Source: Clostridia bacterium (GTDB lineage Bacteria > Bacillota > Clostridia > Christensenellales > CAG-314). Taken from it: a stretch of 13,788 nt of DNA. Below, piece after piece: positions 6,623 through 13,415 of the stretch (positions within the stretch are counted from its first letter, which is position 1; every line of letters begins with the position of its first letter). The stretch lies in the NCBI GenBank assembly GCA_017452035.1, contig JAFTNE010000188.1, forward strand, positions 1 through 13,788. Reading direction: 5' to 3'. Below the pieces are notes generated by a model. The model saw only the letters and a program-made list of their open reading frames with translations. It was not told the DNA's origin and did no database searches. A program made the translations under genes and the position numbers.

Positions 6623-6778
6623 TTGGTTAATGGTTGAGCTTATTCTCTTTGCTCTACAATTGTTTAGTTGATTGCATTTGTGTTGCGCAATTGGTTGGTT
6701 TTGTTTGTTTGAAATTGTGGAAATTACCTGCAAAAACTTACAACGTATCAAACAATTTCGTCAAATTTTACTGTAATT

Positions 6779-6836
6779 TTTGCCAAAGTTGATGGCAAAG
6801 GTCAGTAATAACCAAACGCTTTTTGTCTACTGACCT
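6779..6836 (-). other. Two adjacent inverted repeats at the 3' end of the desulfidase gene
   Basis: AGGTCAGTA (6799-6807) and TACTGACCT (6828-6836) are perfect 9-base arms around a 20-base loop and enclose the desulfidase stop codon (6827-6829). Next to them TTTGCCA (6779-6785) and TGGCAAA (6793-6799) form a second hairpin. On the minus strand no U-tract follows either, so these are not classical terminators. They may end or protect the message. Confidence 0.4.
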
Positions 6837-8092
6837 ATCATGATGTGCAAAATTTCTTTGTCCGTTTCGCACATGCCAACGCGCGCACGCGAACCAATGG
6901 CTTTGATTGCGTTTTCTACACCTTTTTTGACAATGCCTTCGCCATCAACAAATTGGTTGCCATCCTTGTGCATGTAGTAACCAAGCATACCAGCCTCTAC
7001 CGAGCTGGCAATTTTTGCAGCACAGCTAGATTTTGCTCCGTCACACACCACGCCGGAAATTATAGCCAAAGCGTTTACAATGGTGTGGGAAATATCTTCC
7101 AAATTGCCACCTTCTAAGTAGCAAATGCCAGCGCCAGCACCCACGCCAGCAATAACAACGCCACAAAATGCCGAAAGCTTACCAATGCTGTTTTTGATGT
7201 GGATGGTAATCAGGTTGGATAATGCCAGCGCCTTGTACATCAACGTTTCGCTTTTGCCAGTTTTTTGCGCGTAAGCAACAACTGGTACCGAGCATGTTAT
7301 GCCTTGGTTACCCGAGCCACTGTTGATAACCACTGGCATTTCGCAACCGTTCATGCGTGCGTCACTTGCAGCGCTTGCAAGAGCTTTGCAGTAGGCAAGT
7401 ATGTCGCCATTGCCATGTTTTAGCAGGGTTTTGCCAATGTTTGCGCCGTAGTTGTTTGTGATACCTTCGTTGGCAATTGCCATGTTGTATTTAATTTGGC
7501 GACCAAGCGTACCTTTTACGTCCTCAACGTCAAGCGCGTTTGCAAAGTCGACAATATCGGCAACGTTCAAAATGCTTTTGTCAATGGTGGATTGGTATTT
7601 TTCCACCTTTTGTTGGTTTTTGTACAGCGTGTTGCCGTTTTTTTCGATAAGCACAACGTGTGTGTGAGCATCAGCAATGACAACTTTTACCTTGTCGCAA
7701 CTACTTTTACCAATAATTTCGATATACAACGTGTGGTCTGTATCAGCTGGACGCACGGCAATGGGGGTGTCTTTCAAAAACTGTGGCAAACGATCAGCCT
7801 CATCTGCCGTAACGTTGGCAATAACTTCCAACTTGGCTTGACTGTTTCCGGCAAGCAAACCAATTGCAACGGCAGTCTCGATACCGGCGCTTTTGTTGGT
7901 GTTTGGCACAATTACGCTTTTTACGTTTTTGATGATGTTGCCACTTACAAACACCTCTACGCTTGTTGGAAGACAACCAAGATTGTCCCTTACAAGACTT
8001 GCGCAGTAGGCAATGGCAATAGGTTCGGTGCAACCCATTGCAACGGCAAGTTCCTCGTTTAGTATTTGGATGTATTCGTTGTAGTGTTTCAT
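6827..8092 (-). CDS. L-cysteine desulfidase family protein (CyuA/UPF0597 type)
   Basis: A 421-residue cytoplasmic Fe-S enzyme expected to break L-cysteine into pyruvate, ammonia and sulfide. GCTEPIA (20-26) carries Cys21, and further cysteines are at 310 (AFCGVV), 350 and 357 (VVCDGAKSSC). As I recall, the characterised Methanocaldococcus enzyme has cluster cysteines at 25, 282, 322 and 329; the 40- and 7-residue spacings are reproduced exactly here. INSGSGNQG (256-264) and GVGAGAGICYLEGG (316-329) are also family-like. The start is ATG at 8092 with AAAGGA (8103-8098) five bases upstream. The frame stays open to 8251, but that would translate through the tRNA-Pro gene and is rejected. It lies 56 bases downstream of tRNA-Pro on the same strand with no terminator and no obvious promoter between, so it may be read from the tRNA promoter. 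Confidence 0.93.
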   Translation of the reverse strand: MKHYNEYIQILNEELAVAMGCTEPIAIAYCASLVRDNLGCLPTSVEVFVSGNIIKNVKSVIVPNTNKSAGIETAVAIGLLAGNSQAKLEVIANVTADEADRLPQFLKDTPIAVRPADTDHTLYIEIIGKSSCDKVKVVIADAHTHVVLIEKNGNTLYKNQQKVEKYQSTIDKSILNVADIVDFANALDVEDVKGTLGRQIKYNMAIANEGITNNYGANIGKTLLKHGNGDILAYCKALASAASDARMNGCEMPVVINSGSGNQGITCSVPVVAYAQKTGKSETLMYKALALSNLITIHIKNSIGKLSAFCGVVIAGVGAGAGICYLEGGNLEDISHTIVNALAIISGVVCDGAKSSCAAKIASSVEAGMLGYYMHKDGNQFVDGEGIVKKGVENAIKAIGSRARVGMCETDKEILHIMIGQ

Positions 8093-8148
8093 GTTTTTCC
8101 TTTGTGTGTGACGATTTTTGTTTGTGCTTACGTGCGCAGTTGCATCAT

Positions 8149-8224
8149 TGGTCGAAGTGGTGGGATTCAAACCCACGACCTCATGGTCCCGAACCATGCG
8201 CGCTATCAACTGCGCTACACCTCG
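8149..8224 (-). tRNA. tRNA-Pro(CGG) with an A19-U56 tertiary pair
   Basis: A 76-base tRNA with encoded CCA folds on the minus strand. The acceptor CGAGGTG pairs with CACTTCG and has the C1-G72 pair and A73 typical of bacterial tRNA-Pro. The anticodon stem CATGG/CCATG holds loop TTCGGGA with anticodon CGG (reads CCG). The D-arm is GCGC-AGTTGATA-GCGC and the T-arm GTGGG-TTTGAAT-CCCAC. The normally invariant G19 and C56 are A19 and U56, a matched change that would keep the elbow pair. All helices are sound, so it is probably functional. Confidence 0.95.
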
Positions 8225-8306
8225 ATATGGTTGTGCCAGTCCAATCGGCAAACCTTGTGTTTTTATGTTGTCGCAAAGTGGTGGTTGATGTTGTTGTTAT
8301 GTCATT

Positions 8307-8335
8307 ATTATACAACCTGCCTAAAAAAGTTGCAA
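8307..8335 (-). promoter_or_regulatory. Promoter of the tRNA-Pro/desulfidase unit
   Basis: On the minus strand TTGCAA (8335-8330), a 17-base spacer and TATAAT (8312-8307). It gives a leader of about 75 bases before the tRNA 5' end, long enough to need 5' processing by RNase P. Confidence 0.8.
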
Positions 8336-8398
8336 TAGTTTGTTGCAATGCATCAAGCGTTATTTTGATTGCAGTGGTGGCAAAGTGACGGCAATGAC

Positions 8399-8427
8399 TT
8401 GATTTTGACTCCAATAGGTGGTAAAAT
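8399..8427 (+). promoter_or_regulatory. Candidate promoter of the MATE transporter gene
   Basis: TTGATT (8399-8404), a 17-base spacer and TAAAAT (8422-8427). An overlapping alternative uses TTGACT (8405-8410), 16 bases and TATATT (8427-8432). Either gives a leader of about 145 bases. Confidence 0.6.
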
Positions 8428-8502
8428 ATATTCATTAAGTAGTTTGGCCAGCCCTACAAGAGCAATACATTTTGTTGGCGCATGACCATATTTTTGTAGA
8501 GT

Positions 8503-8518
8503 GCAACAAAATTGTTGC
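8503..8518. promoter_or_regulatory. Palindrome upstream of the MATE gene, possible operator
   Basis: GCAACAA (8503-8509) and TTGTTGC (8512-8518) are perfect 7-base arms around AA. The size and symmetry suit a dimeric repressor, and drug-efflux genes are often controlled this way. It lies about 75 bases downstream of the promoter and no regulator gene is adjacent. Confidence 0.35.
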
Positions 8519-8580
8519 GTTACAATTATCAAATTGCGTTGCGCCTACAATCAAGTGAAAAGAGGAGAAAGCAAATAACT

Positions 8581-9978
8581 ATGCAAAATAGCAAGGAAAT
8601 GCTGGGCAAAGCCCCCGTAGGCAAACTGCTGTTCAAGTTGGCGTTACCAACGGTAATAGCGCAACTGATAAACATGCTCTACAACATTGTAGACCGTATT
8701 TACATCGGACACATACCCGAAATCGGCGACCTTGCCTATACGGGCGTTGGTGTGTGCATGCCCATTATTTTGATTGTTTCTGCATTTGCTGCGCTGGTAA
8801 GTTCTGGTGGAGCGCCAAGAGCCTCCATTTTTATGGGCAAAAAGGATATCGACAGTGCCGAAAAAACGCTAGGTGGATGCTTTACCACGCAGATTATTAT
8901 TTCCGTAATCTTGACGGTGGTTCTTGCCATTTGGAATCGCGATTTTCTACTTGCATTTGGCGCAAGCGAAAACACCATTGGCTATGCAACCGACTACATG
9001 AGCATCTACGCATTAGGAACGATATTTGTACAGCTAACACTGGGAATGAACGCATTTATTACAGCGCAAGGCTTTACAAAGATTTCTATGCTGTCGGTAA
9101 TTATTGGCGCAATTACAAACATCATCCTTGACCCAATCCTTATCTACGGACTTAACATGGGCGTTAGGGGTGCTGCTCTTGCAACAATCATTTCTCAATG
9201 CGCATCTTGCGTGTGGATTGTGCTATTTTTGTCCAGTAAAAAGGCTCAAATCCGACTTAAATCAAAAAATTTGTTTGTTTCGGCAAAGTACGTTTTGCCC
9301 TGTTTGGCACTTGGTCTTGCAACCTTTATTATGCAAGCGAGCGAAAGCGTTATTTCCGTTTGTTTCAACTCGTCATTGCAAAAGTACGGTGGAGATATTG
9401 CCGTTGGCGCTATGACAACCCTGACAAGCGTTATGCAGTTTGCTATGCTCCCACTGCAAGGCGTTGCTCAAGGCGCACAACCAATACTCAGCTACAACTA
9501 CGGCGCAAAACAACCCGAGCGTGTCAAAAAGACCTTCAAACTGCTACTTACATCCTGTTTGGTGTATTCGGTAACACTTTGGGCGTTGGTAATGATTTTC
9601 CCAAGAACATTTGCGTCCATCTTCAACAGCGAACCATCTTTGTTGGATTTTACGGAAAAAGCAATGCGTATATACCTTGGTGGAATGTTTCTCTTTGGCA
9701 TACAAATTGCCTGTCAAATGACATTTGTTTCGTTGGGAAACGCACCATCTTCGGTAATTGTTGCAGTGGTGCGCAAGTTTGTGTTGCTTTTGCCTTTGAT
9801 ATACATTTTGCCAAACATCGTACAAGACAAAACCACTGGTGTGTACTTAGCAGAACCTATTGCAGACGTTATTGCTGTAACCTTCACTGCAATATTGTTT
9901 GTATTTCAGTTCCGTAAAGCGCTCAAAAAGATTGATCAACCTCAACAAACAACAGTCGAACCACAGCAAAACGCCTAA
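8581..9978 (+). CDS. MATE family efflux transporter
   Basis: A 465-residue multidrug and toxic compound extrusion protein, expected to expel cationic drugs or metabolites in exchange for Na+ or H+ at the cytoplasmic membrane. The length and two-fold arrangement of hydrophobic segments (about 20-220 and 240-445, twelve in all) are normal. Family motifs include LPTVIAQLINMLYNIVDRIY (22-41), DPILIYGLNMGVRGAALAT (184-202) and QGAQPILSYNYGA (297-309). The start ATG 8581 follows AGGAG (8563-8567) at a long spacing of 13 bases; the TTG at 8512 would add a non-family N-terminus. The tail is Gln-rich. No clear terminator follows, but the next gene has its own promoter. The substrate cannot be told from sequence. 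Confidence 0.93.
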   Translation: MQNSKEMLGKAPVGKLLFKLALPTVIAQLINMLYNIVDRIYIGHIPEIGDLAYTGVGVCMPIILIVSAFAALVSSGGAPRASIFMGKKDIDSAEKTLGGCFTTQIIISVILTVVLAIWNRDFLLAFGASENTIGYATDYMSIYALGTIFVQLTLGMNAFITAQGFTKISMLSVIIGAITNIILDPILIYGLNMGVRGAALATIISQCASCVWIVLFLSSKKAQIRLKSKNLFVSAKYVLPCLALGLATFIMQASESVISVCFNSSLQKYGGDIAVGAMTTLTSVMQFAMLPLQGVAQGAQPILSYNYGAKQPERVKKTFKLLLTSCLVYSVTLWALVMIFPRTFASIFNSEPSLLDFTEKAMRIYLGGMFLFGIQIACQMTFVSLGNAPSSVIVAVVRKFVLLLPLIYILPNIVQDKTTGVYLAEPIADVIAVTFTAILFVFQFRKALKKIDQPQQTTVEPQQNA

Positions 9979-10034
9979 TGTAGTTGAAGTATTGCACCTT
10001 GCGCGCAAAAATTTTGCAAACAGTGGCAAATTTG

Positions 10035-10063
10035 TTGCATAGATTTTTGCTCGGTGTTAAAAT
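10035..10063 (+). promoter_or_regulatory. Candidate promoter of mscL
   Basis: TTGCAT (10035-10040), a 17-base spacer and TAAAAT (10058-10063). The -35 is weak. It lies 35 bases before the mscL start, upstream of AAGGAG (10084-10089). Confidence 0.6.
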
Positions 10064-10097
10064 ATTGTCGAACAAAATAACATAAGGAGAAAACAAA

Positions 10098-10673
10098 ATG
10101 AAAAAGTTCTTCCAAGAATTCAAAAAGTTTATCACTCGTGGTAACGTATTGGATATGTCTGTCGGCGTTATCGTTGGTGGCGCATTTACAGCCATTGTAA
10201 ACGGTCTTACCAACAATATCCTCAAACCCATCATCAACTGGCTTTTGGCTCTCATTTTGGGTAGCAACGGTCTTGAAGGCGCAGTTACAATGCTTAGCCC
10301 AGCTTACGGCGAAGATGGTGCATTGGACATGGCTCACTCCATCTATATCGACTGGGGCGCATTTGTAAGCGCAATTATCAACTTCCTTTTGATTGCATTT
10401 GTATTGTTCTGCATTGTTCGTGCTATCAACTACGCCAACTCCGAGCTTGCCAATGCAAAAAAACTTGGTGGTGCTTTGACCAAAGATGAAATCAAGGCAC
10501 TTCGCAAACAAGGCAAATCTCACAAAGAAATCAGAAAGCTCCAAGAACAACGCCTGCAAGAAGTTGCCGAACAACAACGTCTTGCTGCCGAAGAGGCTGC
10601 TAAAAATGCTCCAAAAACAGAACAACAACTTTTGGAAGAAATTCTCGAATTGTTGAAACAACAAGCAAAATAA
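10098..10673 (+). CDS. mscL: Large-conductance mechanosensitive channel MscL with extended C-terminus
   Basis: MscL opens when membrane tension rises and releases solutes during osmotic downshock. The N-terminus is typical: FFQEFKKFITRGNVLDMSVGVIVGGAFTAIV covers the amphipathic helix and TM1 (about 16-45), and IDWGAFVSAIINFLLIAFVLFCIVR (84-108) is TM2. The usual length is about 130-150 residues; this one has 191. The excess is a charged stretch at about 120-173 between TM2 and the final helix QLLEEILELLKQQ (177-189), which matches the normal C-terminal bundle. Within it LTKDEIKALRKQGKSHKEIRKL (127-148) looks superficially like a helix-turn-helix and is followed by a long Gln/Glu/Ala-rich probable coiled coil. 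The start is set by AAGGAG eight bases upstream, and a strong terminator follows. Confidence 0.95.
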   Translation: MKKFFQEFKKFITRGNVLDMSVGVIVGGAFTAIVNGLTNNILKPIINWLLALILGSNGLEGAVTMLSPAYGEDGALDMAHSIYIDWGAFVSAIINFLLIAFVLFCIVRAINYANSELANAKKLGGALTKDEIKALRKQGKSHKEIRKLQEQRLQEVAEQQRLAAEEAAKNAPKTEQQLLEEILELLKQQAK

Positions 10674-10683
10674 TGTAAAAAAA

Positions 10684-10717
10684 ACAAAAGACGCTATAAA
10701 TTTTTAGCGTCTTTTGT
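10684..10717 (+). terminator. Intrinsic terminator after mscL
   Basis: ACAAAAGACGCTA (10684-10696) pairs perfectly with TAGCGTCTTTTGT (10705-10717) around an 8-base loop, with the T-run inside the 3' arm. Confidence 0.92.
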
Positions 10718-10718
10718 A

Positions 10719-10747
10719 TTGAAAAATATCAATCAAAGAGTTATAAT
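10719..10747 (+). promoter_or_regulatory. Sigma-A promoter of the CFI-box-like gene
   Basis: TTGAAA (10719-10724), a 17-base spacer and TATAAT (10742-10747). The expected leader is about 120 bases. Confidence 0.87.
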
Positions 10748-10786
10748 ATTGTTAGTTTACAAAAAAAATGCGTTTGTGTTGAGCAG

Positions 10787-10845
10787 GTGCAAAAGGTCTT
10801 TGTTTTTTGAGTGGAAGGACAAGCATCTGCCTCAAAGTCTTGCAC
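10787..10845 (+). promoter_or_regulatory. Structured 5' leader hairpin upstream of the CFI-box-like gene
   Basis: GTGCAA (10787-10792) pairs with TTGCAC (10840-10845). After an asymmetric internal loop CTTTG (10798-10802) pairs with CAAAG (10833-10837), leaving a 30-base apical loop. It ends about 20 bases before the ribosome site GGAGG (10865-10869). I do not recognise a known riboswitch class; it may be a cis-regulatory element or a chance fold. Confidence 0.35.
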
Positions 10846-10877
10846 AAATGACAAAATAATTTTGGGAGGAAAAAACT

Positions 10878-11369
10878 ATGTCTACGTATTGGCTTTGTTG
10901 TAAATGTGGAAACGTACGCTACACCGGTGGTGCTGGTTGGTACTGCGAGTATTACCAAGAATTTGTAGATGGCACAAACGATGGTTACGGTTGTCCTGGT
11001 TGGTGCGAGGAGGGCGAAGGCTACTCCGGTTCGTCAGATTCAGACGGTGGATGCTTTTTGACGTCAGCTTGCGTAAAACACCTTGGTAAGGCCGATGACT
11101 GCATGGAACTGCAAACATTGCGTACCTTCCGTGATGGTTACATGGCAAAAACAGCCGAGGGCCTTGCGCTTATCAAACAATACTACGCAACTGCTCCACA
11201 AATTGTACAAAAAATTGATGCCTCTCCAAACAAGGCATCCTACTACGATAGTATCTATGCAACAATTTGCAAGTGTATCCAGCTTATCAACAGCAACAAG
11301 ATGGAAGATGCCATTGAGCAGTACAAAAACATGGTGCTAACACTTCAAAACGAGTTTAACGTTGCCTAA
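10878..11369 (+). CDS. Small cysteine-rich CFI-box-like protein, function unknown
   Basis: A 163-residue protein without signal peptide or membrane segment. The N-terminus is Cys-rich (Cys7, 8, 10, 23, 39, 43; motif WLCCKCGNVRY), suggesting a zinc-binding ribbon. After an acidic Ser/Gly linker (44-58) comes CFLTSACV (59-66), DDCMEL (73-78) and LRTFRDGYM (81-89), the pattern of the CFI-box domain found in uncharacterised bacterial proteins, then a helical tail with IVQKIDASP (109-117). The cysteines suggest metal or redox chemistry, but nothing fixes a function. The start is certain: GGAGG (10865-10869) lies eight bases upstream. It is monocistronic, with a consensus promoter, a long structured leader and its own terminator. 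Confidence 0.8.
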   Translation: MSTYWLCCKCGNVRYTGGAGWYCEYYQEFVDGTNDGYGCPGWCEEGEGYSGSSDSDGGCFLTSACVKHLGKADDCMELQTLRTFRDGYMAKTAEGLALIKQYYATAPQIVQKIDASPNKASYYDSIYATICKCIQLINSNKMEDAIEQYKNMVLTLQNEFNVA

Positions 11370-11391
11370 GAGCTAAATAATTTCACAAAAC

Positions 11392-11427
11392 AAGCGTGCT
11401 TGTCACAAAAAGACAGGTGCGCTTTTT
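11392..11427 (+). terminator. Intrinsic terminator after the CFI-box-like gene
   Basis: AAGCGTGCTTGTC (11392-11404) pairs with GACAGGTGCGCTT (11412-11424) over 13 pairs including three G-U wobbles, around ACAAAAA, followed by a T-tract. Confidence 0.88.
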
Positions 11428-11538
11428 CTTTTTGCCTCCACGCAACCATATTTTTGCATAGATTGTCCTTTTGCTTGATTACTACATTTATTGTTGCCTT
11501 TTTTACAAATAAATGGGTTAAAATTGTTGTTTTTTGTC

Positions 11539-11567
11539 TTGACGGAGCATTTTTACTATGCTATAAT
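11539..11567 (+). promoter_or_regulatory. Very strong extended -10 promoter of the TerB-like gene
   Basis: TTGACG (11539-11544), a 17-base spacer and TATAAT (11562-11567) with a TG extension at 11559-11560. It is one of the strongest promoters in the window and leaves a short leader of about 30 bases. Confidence 0.92.
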
Positions 11568-11602
11568 CATATTGTATTAAAAATTTAAGGGGGATTCTAC
11601 CT

Positions 11603-12166
11603 ATGTCCAAAAAACCTATCGACATGCTCGAAATGATGAAACTTGCACGCGATCGCAAAAAGAACAACAGTCCATCTGACTTCTATGTGAAGACAAAGAA
11701 CTTGCTTTCTCACGCTTACGTTGAGTACAAAAACATGTACATCGACTTTTGCAAGAGCAAGGGCGAAGAGTACAAAGACAAGATCTTCTACTCTTTCCAA
11801 CACATTTTCGTATACTTGATGATGGGTGATGGCGAAGTATCCAAGGGCGAATACGAAGCTTACAAAGTATTCTGCAACTACTGCAAGGTTGAACCACTTA
11901 CAGCTGCTGACTGCCGTAACCTTTACAACAGACTTGATACAGATACAGTTATTGGCGATATCGAACTTCTTCGCGACCTTCGTGAATACCTTCAAGATGC
12001 TGATAACTACGAAGCAATGGTAAAAGGTTTCTGCTACTTCTGTCTTGCAGACAGCAAAAAGCTTAACGAAACACAATACCTTGTTTTGAGCTTCTTCTTT
12101 GAAAAGATGGACAGCTACCCATCCACATGGGCTGCATACAAACTCAAGACATTGCTCTGGTTCTAA
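11603..12166 (+). CDS. TerB-like helical protein, function unknown
   Basis: A 187-residue, mostly helical, charged protein without signal peptide or membrane segment. Residues 64-92 (SFQHIFVYLMMGDGEVSKGEYEAYKVFCN) resemble TerB-family repeats, in which an acidic DG-x-x-x-x-x-E turn joins two helices. A weaker second copy is CYFCLADSKKLNETQYLVLSFF (144-165), matching the internal duplication of TerB folds. TerB proteins bind metal and are linked to tellurite and stress response, but many distant relatives have no known role, and no ter genes are nearby. The start is fixed by AAGGGGG nine bases upstream. The strong promoter and own terminator suggest high expression as a single gene. Confidence is high for the gene, moderate for the fold. 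Confidence 0.75.
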   Translation: MSKKPIDMLEMMKLARDRKKNNSPSDFYVKTKNLLSHAYVEYKNMYIDFCKSKGEEYKDKIFYSFQHIFVYLMMGDGEVSKGEYEAYKVFCNYCKVEPLTAADCRNLYNRLDTDTVIGDIELLRDLREYLQDADNYEAMVKGFCYFCLADSKKLNETQYLVLSFFFEKMDSYPSTWAAYKLKTLLWF

Positions 12167-12199
12167 TTATTTGCATTGCAAAGTTTAACACAACATCAA

Positions 12200-12228
12200 A
12201 AAAAGCACTCCAATTTGGAGTGCTTTTT
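12200..12228. terminator. Bidirectional terminator between convergent genes
   Basis: AAAAAGCACTCCA (12200-12212) and TGGAGTGCTTTTT (12216-12228) pair perfectly around ATT. A/T runs on both sides allow termination from the TerB-like gene on plus and the lipoprotein gene on minus. Confidence 0.92.
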
Positions 12229-12275
12229 GTTTTGCTAATGTAAAGTTATTTGTTTTTGTAAAGTTGTTTTGACAA

Positions 12276-13331
12276 CTACTCAACTTTTGCTTGGATAGCC
12301 TTTACCATTTCGTCAGTGAGGTATTCGGTGAGTTGGTAACTAACAAATCCAACACGGAAACGGCAAATTGTGTGTTTTGCAACGGTAGAACTTACAACGC
12401 TTGTGTTGATTTGGTCCAACTTTTCGTCAGCCAAGTTAGGAAGGTTTACCTGTGTCATAAATGGCAAACCGTCCATCAAAACGTCCAAACGATTTACTGT
12501 TGTTGCCACTTGAGAGCTTTCCGTTGCGTCAGCAAACTTGTGGTTTAGCAAAAAGTTTTGTGATGCGTTGTACACAAAGGTCATTCTTCTTGTACTGCCT
12601 GTCAATGGGTCAAACACCATAACTTGTGGATTATCTTGAAAACCACTGCTTGTCTTGTCGAAACTGCGAACATACATCAACACCTGGTTGTTGTCGATAA
12701 CGTTTGTGCCGGAAATTTCTTGTTCGGTTGTTTTACCATCGTTAGTAACTTTGGCAATTGTTTTGTTGCCCTTTACTGTGTATTCGGTAGAAATTTCGTA
12801 CTTTGTTACGCTTTGGTATTGGTTACCAATGTAAAACCCGTTTACTTTGGTGTAGGATGATACTGGTGTTTGTGATGGTGTGGAGGAAAATACAACTTTT
12901 GTGATTGTTTCCGACTTCAACGTTACAGATGTTTCCGTATGACTATCTACGAGATCTTTAAATGAACCTTCAAGCCATGTTTCGGGAGAAACTGTGTCGT
13001 ACGTTGCGAGCATAGTTTGAGTTGTTTCTACCGTTGTGTTGGTAGCATCTTTGCTTACGGTAACAACGTATTTACCACTCAAAGCGTTAGGAACAACTCT
13101 GTCGGCACTGCCTGTATATGGATTTGTTTCGCCGGAGTACAAAAAGTCTTGGTAGTAAGTTCCGTTGGTTGTTGTGGTTGATGTGGAAAAATTCGCCAAG
13201 GAAATGTCGTAAGTCCAGCTTTCGGAGTTTTCCCATCTGATTTTCTTTTCGGTAGGCACAACTTGGTTACAAGCTACCAACACGCCCATTGCCAAAACTA
13301 AAAGTAGCACAAGTGCAATCGTTTTTTTCAT
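12276..13331 (-). CDS. Lipoprotein of unknown function
   Basis: A 351-residue membrane-anchored lipoprotein. MKKTIALVLLLVLAMGVLVAC is a lipoprotein signal peptide with lipobox LVAC and acylated Cys21, so the protein should sit on the outer face of the membrane. The mature part is Thr/Ser/Val rich and beta-like with few cysteines, and contains WENSESWTYDISLANF (32-47) and VMVFDPLTGSTRRM (about 250-263). I recognise no enzyme or solute-binding signature. The start is ATG 13331, with AAGGA (13346-13342) ten bases upstream; the open frame to 13445 overlaps the promoter and would bury the signal peptide. It is a single-gene unit between its promoter and the shared terminator at 12200-12228, divergent from the AddB-like gene. 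Confidence 0.88.
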   Translation of the reverse strand: MKKTIALVLLLVLAMGVLVACNQVVPTEKKIRWENSESWTYDISLANFSTSTTTTNGTYYQDFLYSGETNPYTGSADRVVPNALSGKYVVTVSKDATNTTVETTQTMLATYDTVSPETWLEGSFKDLVDSHTETSVTLKSETITKVVFSSTPSQTPVSSYTKVNGFYIGNQYQSVTKYEISTEYTVKGNKTIAKVTNDGKTTEQEISGTNVIDNNQVLMYVRSFDKTSSGFQDNPQVMVFDPLTGSTRRMTFVYNASQNFLLNHKFADATESSQVATTVNRLDVLMDGLPFMTQVNLPNLADEKLDQINTSVVSSTVAKHTICRFRVGFVSYQLTEYLTDEMVKAIQAKVE

Positions 13332-13367
13332 ATTTATTCCATCCTTACGGTTGTTTTTGATAGTCAA

Positions 13368-13383
13368 TGAGCAGTTTTGCTCA
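13368..13383 (-). other. Small hairpin in the lipoprotein leader
   Basis: TGAGCA (13368-13373) and TGCTCA (13378-13383) pair perfectly around a 4-base loop in the 5' leader of the lipoprotein message. No U-tract follows on the minus strand, so it is not an attenuator of the usual kind. Confidence 0.35.
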
Positions 13384-13415
13384 AAAAACACGCAAAAAAG
13401 CTCGATACTTTGTAT

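Larger units (their letters stand above)
8225..8580. other. Gene-free divergent intergenic region
   Basis: This 356-base stretch has no convincing gene. It holds the minus-strand promoter for tRNA-Pro (8307-8335), a plus-strand promoter candidate for the MATE gene (8399-8427), a 150-base MATE leader with the inverted repeat CTACAA (8454-8459)/TTGTAG (8494-8499), a short palindrome at 8503-8518, and the MATE ribosome site. A TTG-started extension of the MATE frame to 8512 exists but lacks support. I do not recognise a known riboswitch. Confidence 0.6.

Noticed and set aside
8093..8251. N-terminal extension of the desulfidase frame to 8251
   Set aside because: It would translate through the tRNA-Pro gene; the ATG at 8092 has a ribosome site and begins the family's normal N-terminus.
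8512..8580. TTG-started extension of the MATE frame
   Set aside because: It adds a basic non-family sequence, has no ribosome site, overlaps a palindrome, and the ATG at 8581 follows AGGAG.
9999..10017. TTGCGCGCAA and GCAAAA-A-TTTTGC palindromes after the MATE gene as a terminator
   Set aside because: The arms overlap, there is little or no loop, and no T-tract follows; no clear terminator was found after this gene.
11400..11588. Small 62-codon frame between the CFI-box-like and TerB-like genes
   Set aside because: It runs through the terminator and the strong promoter, and has a low-complexity hydrophobic product with no ribosome site.
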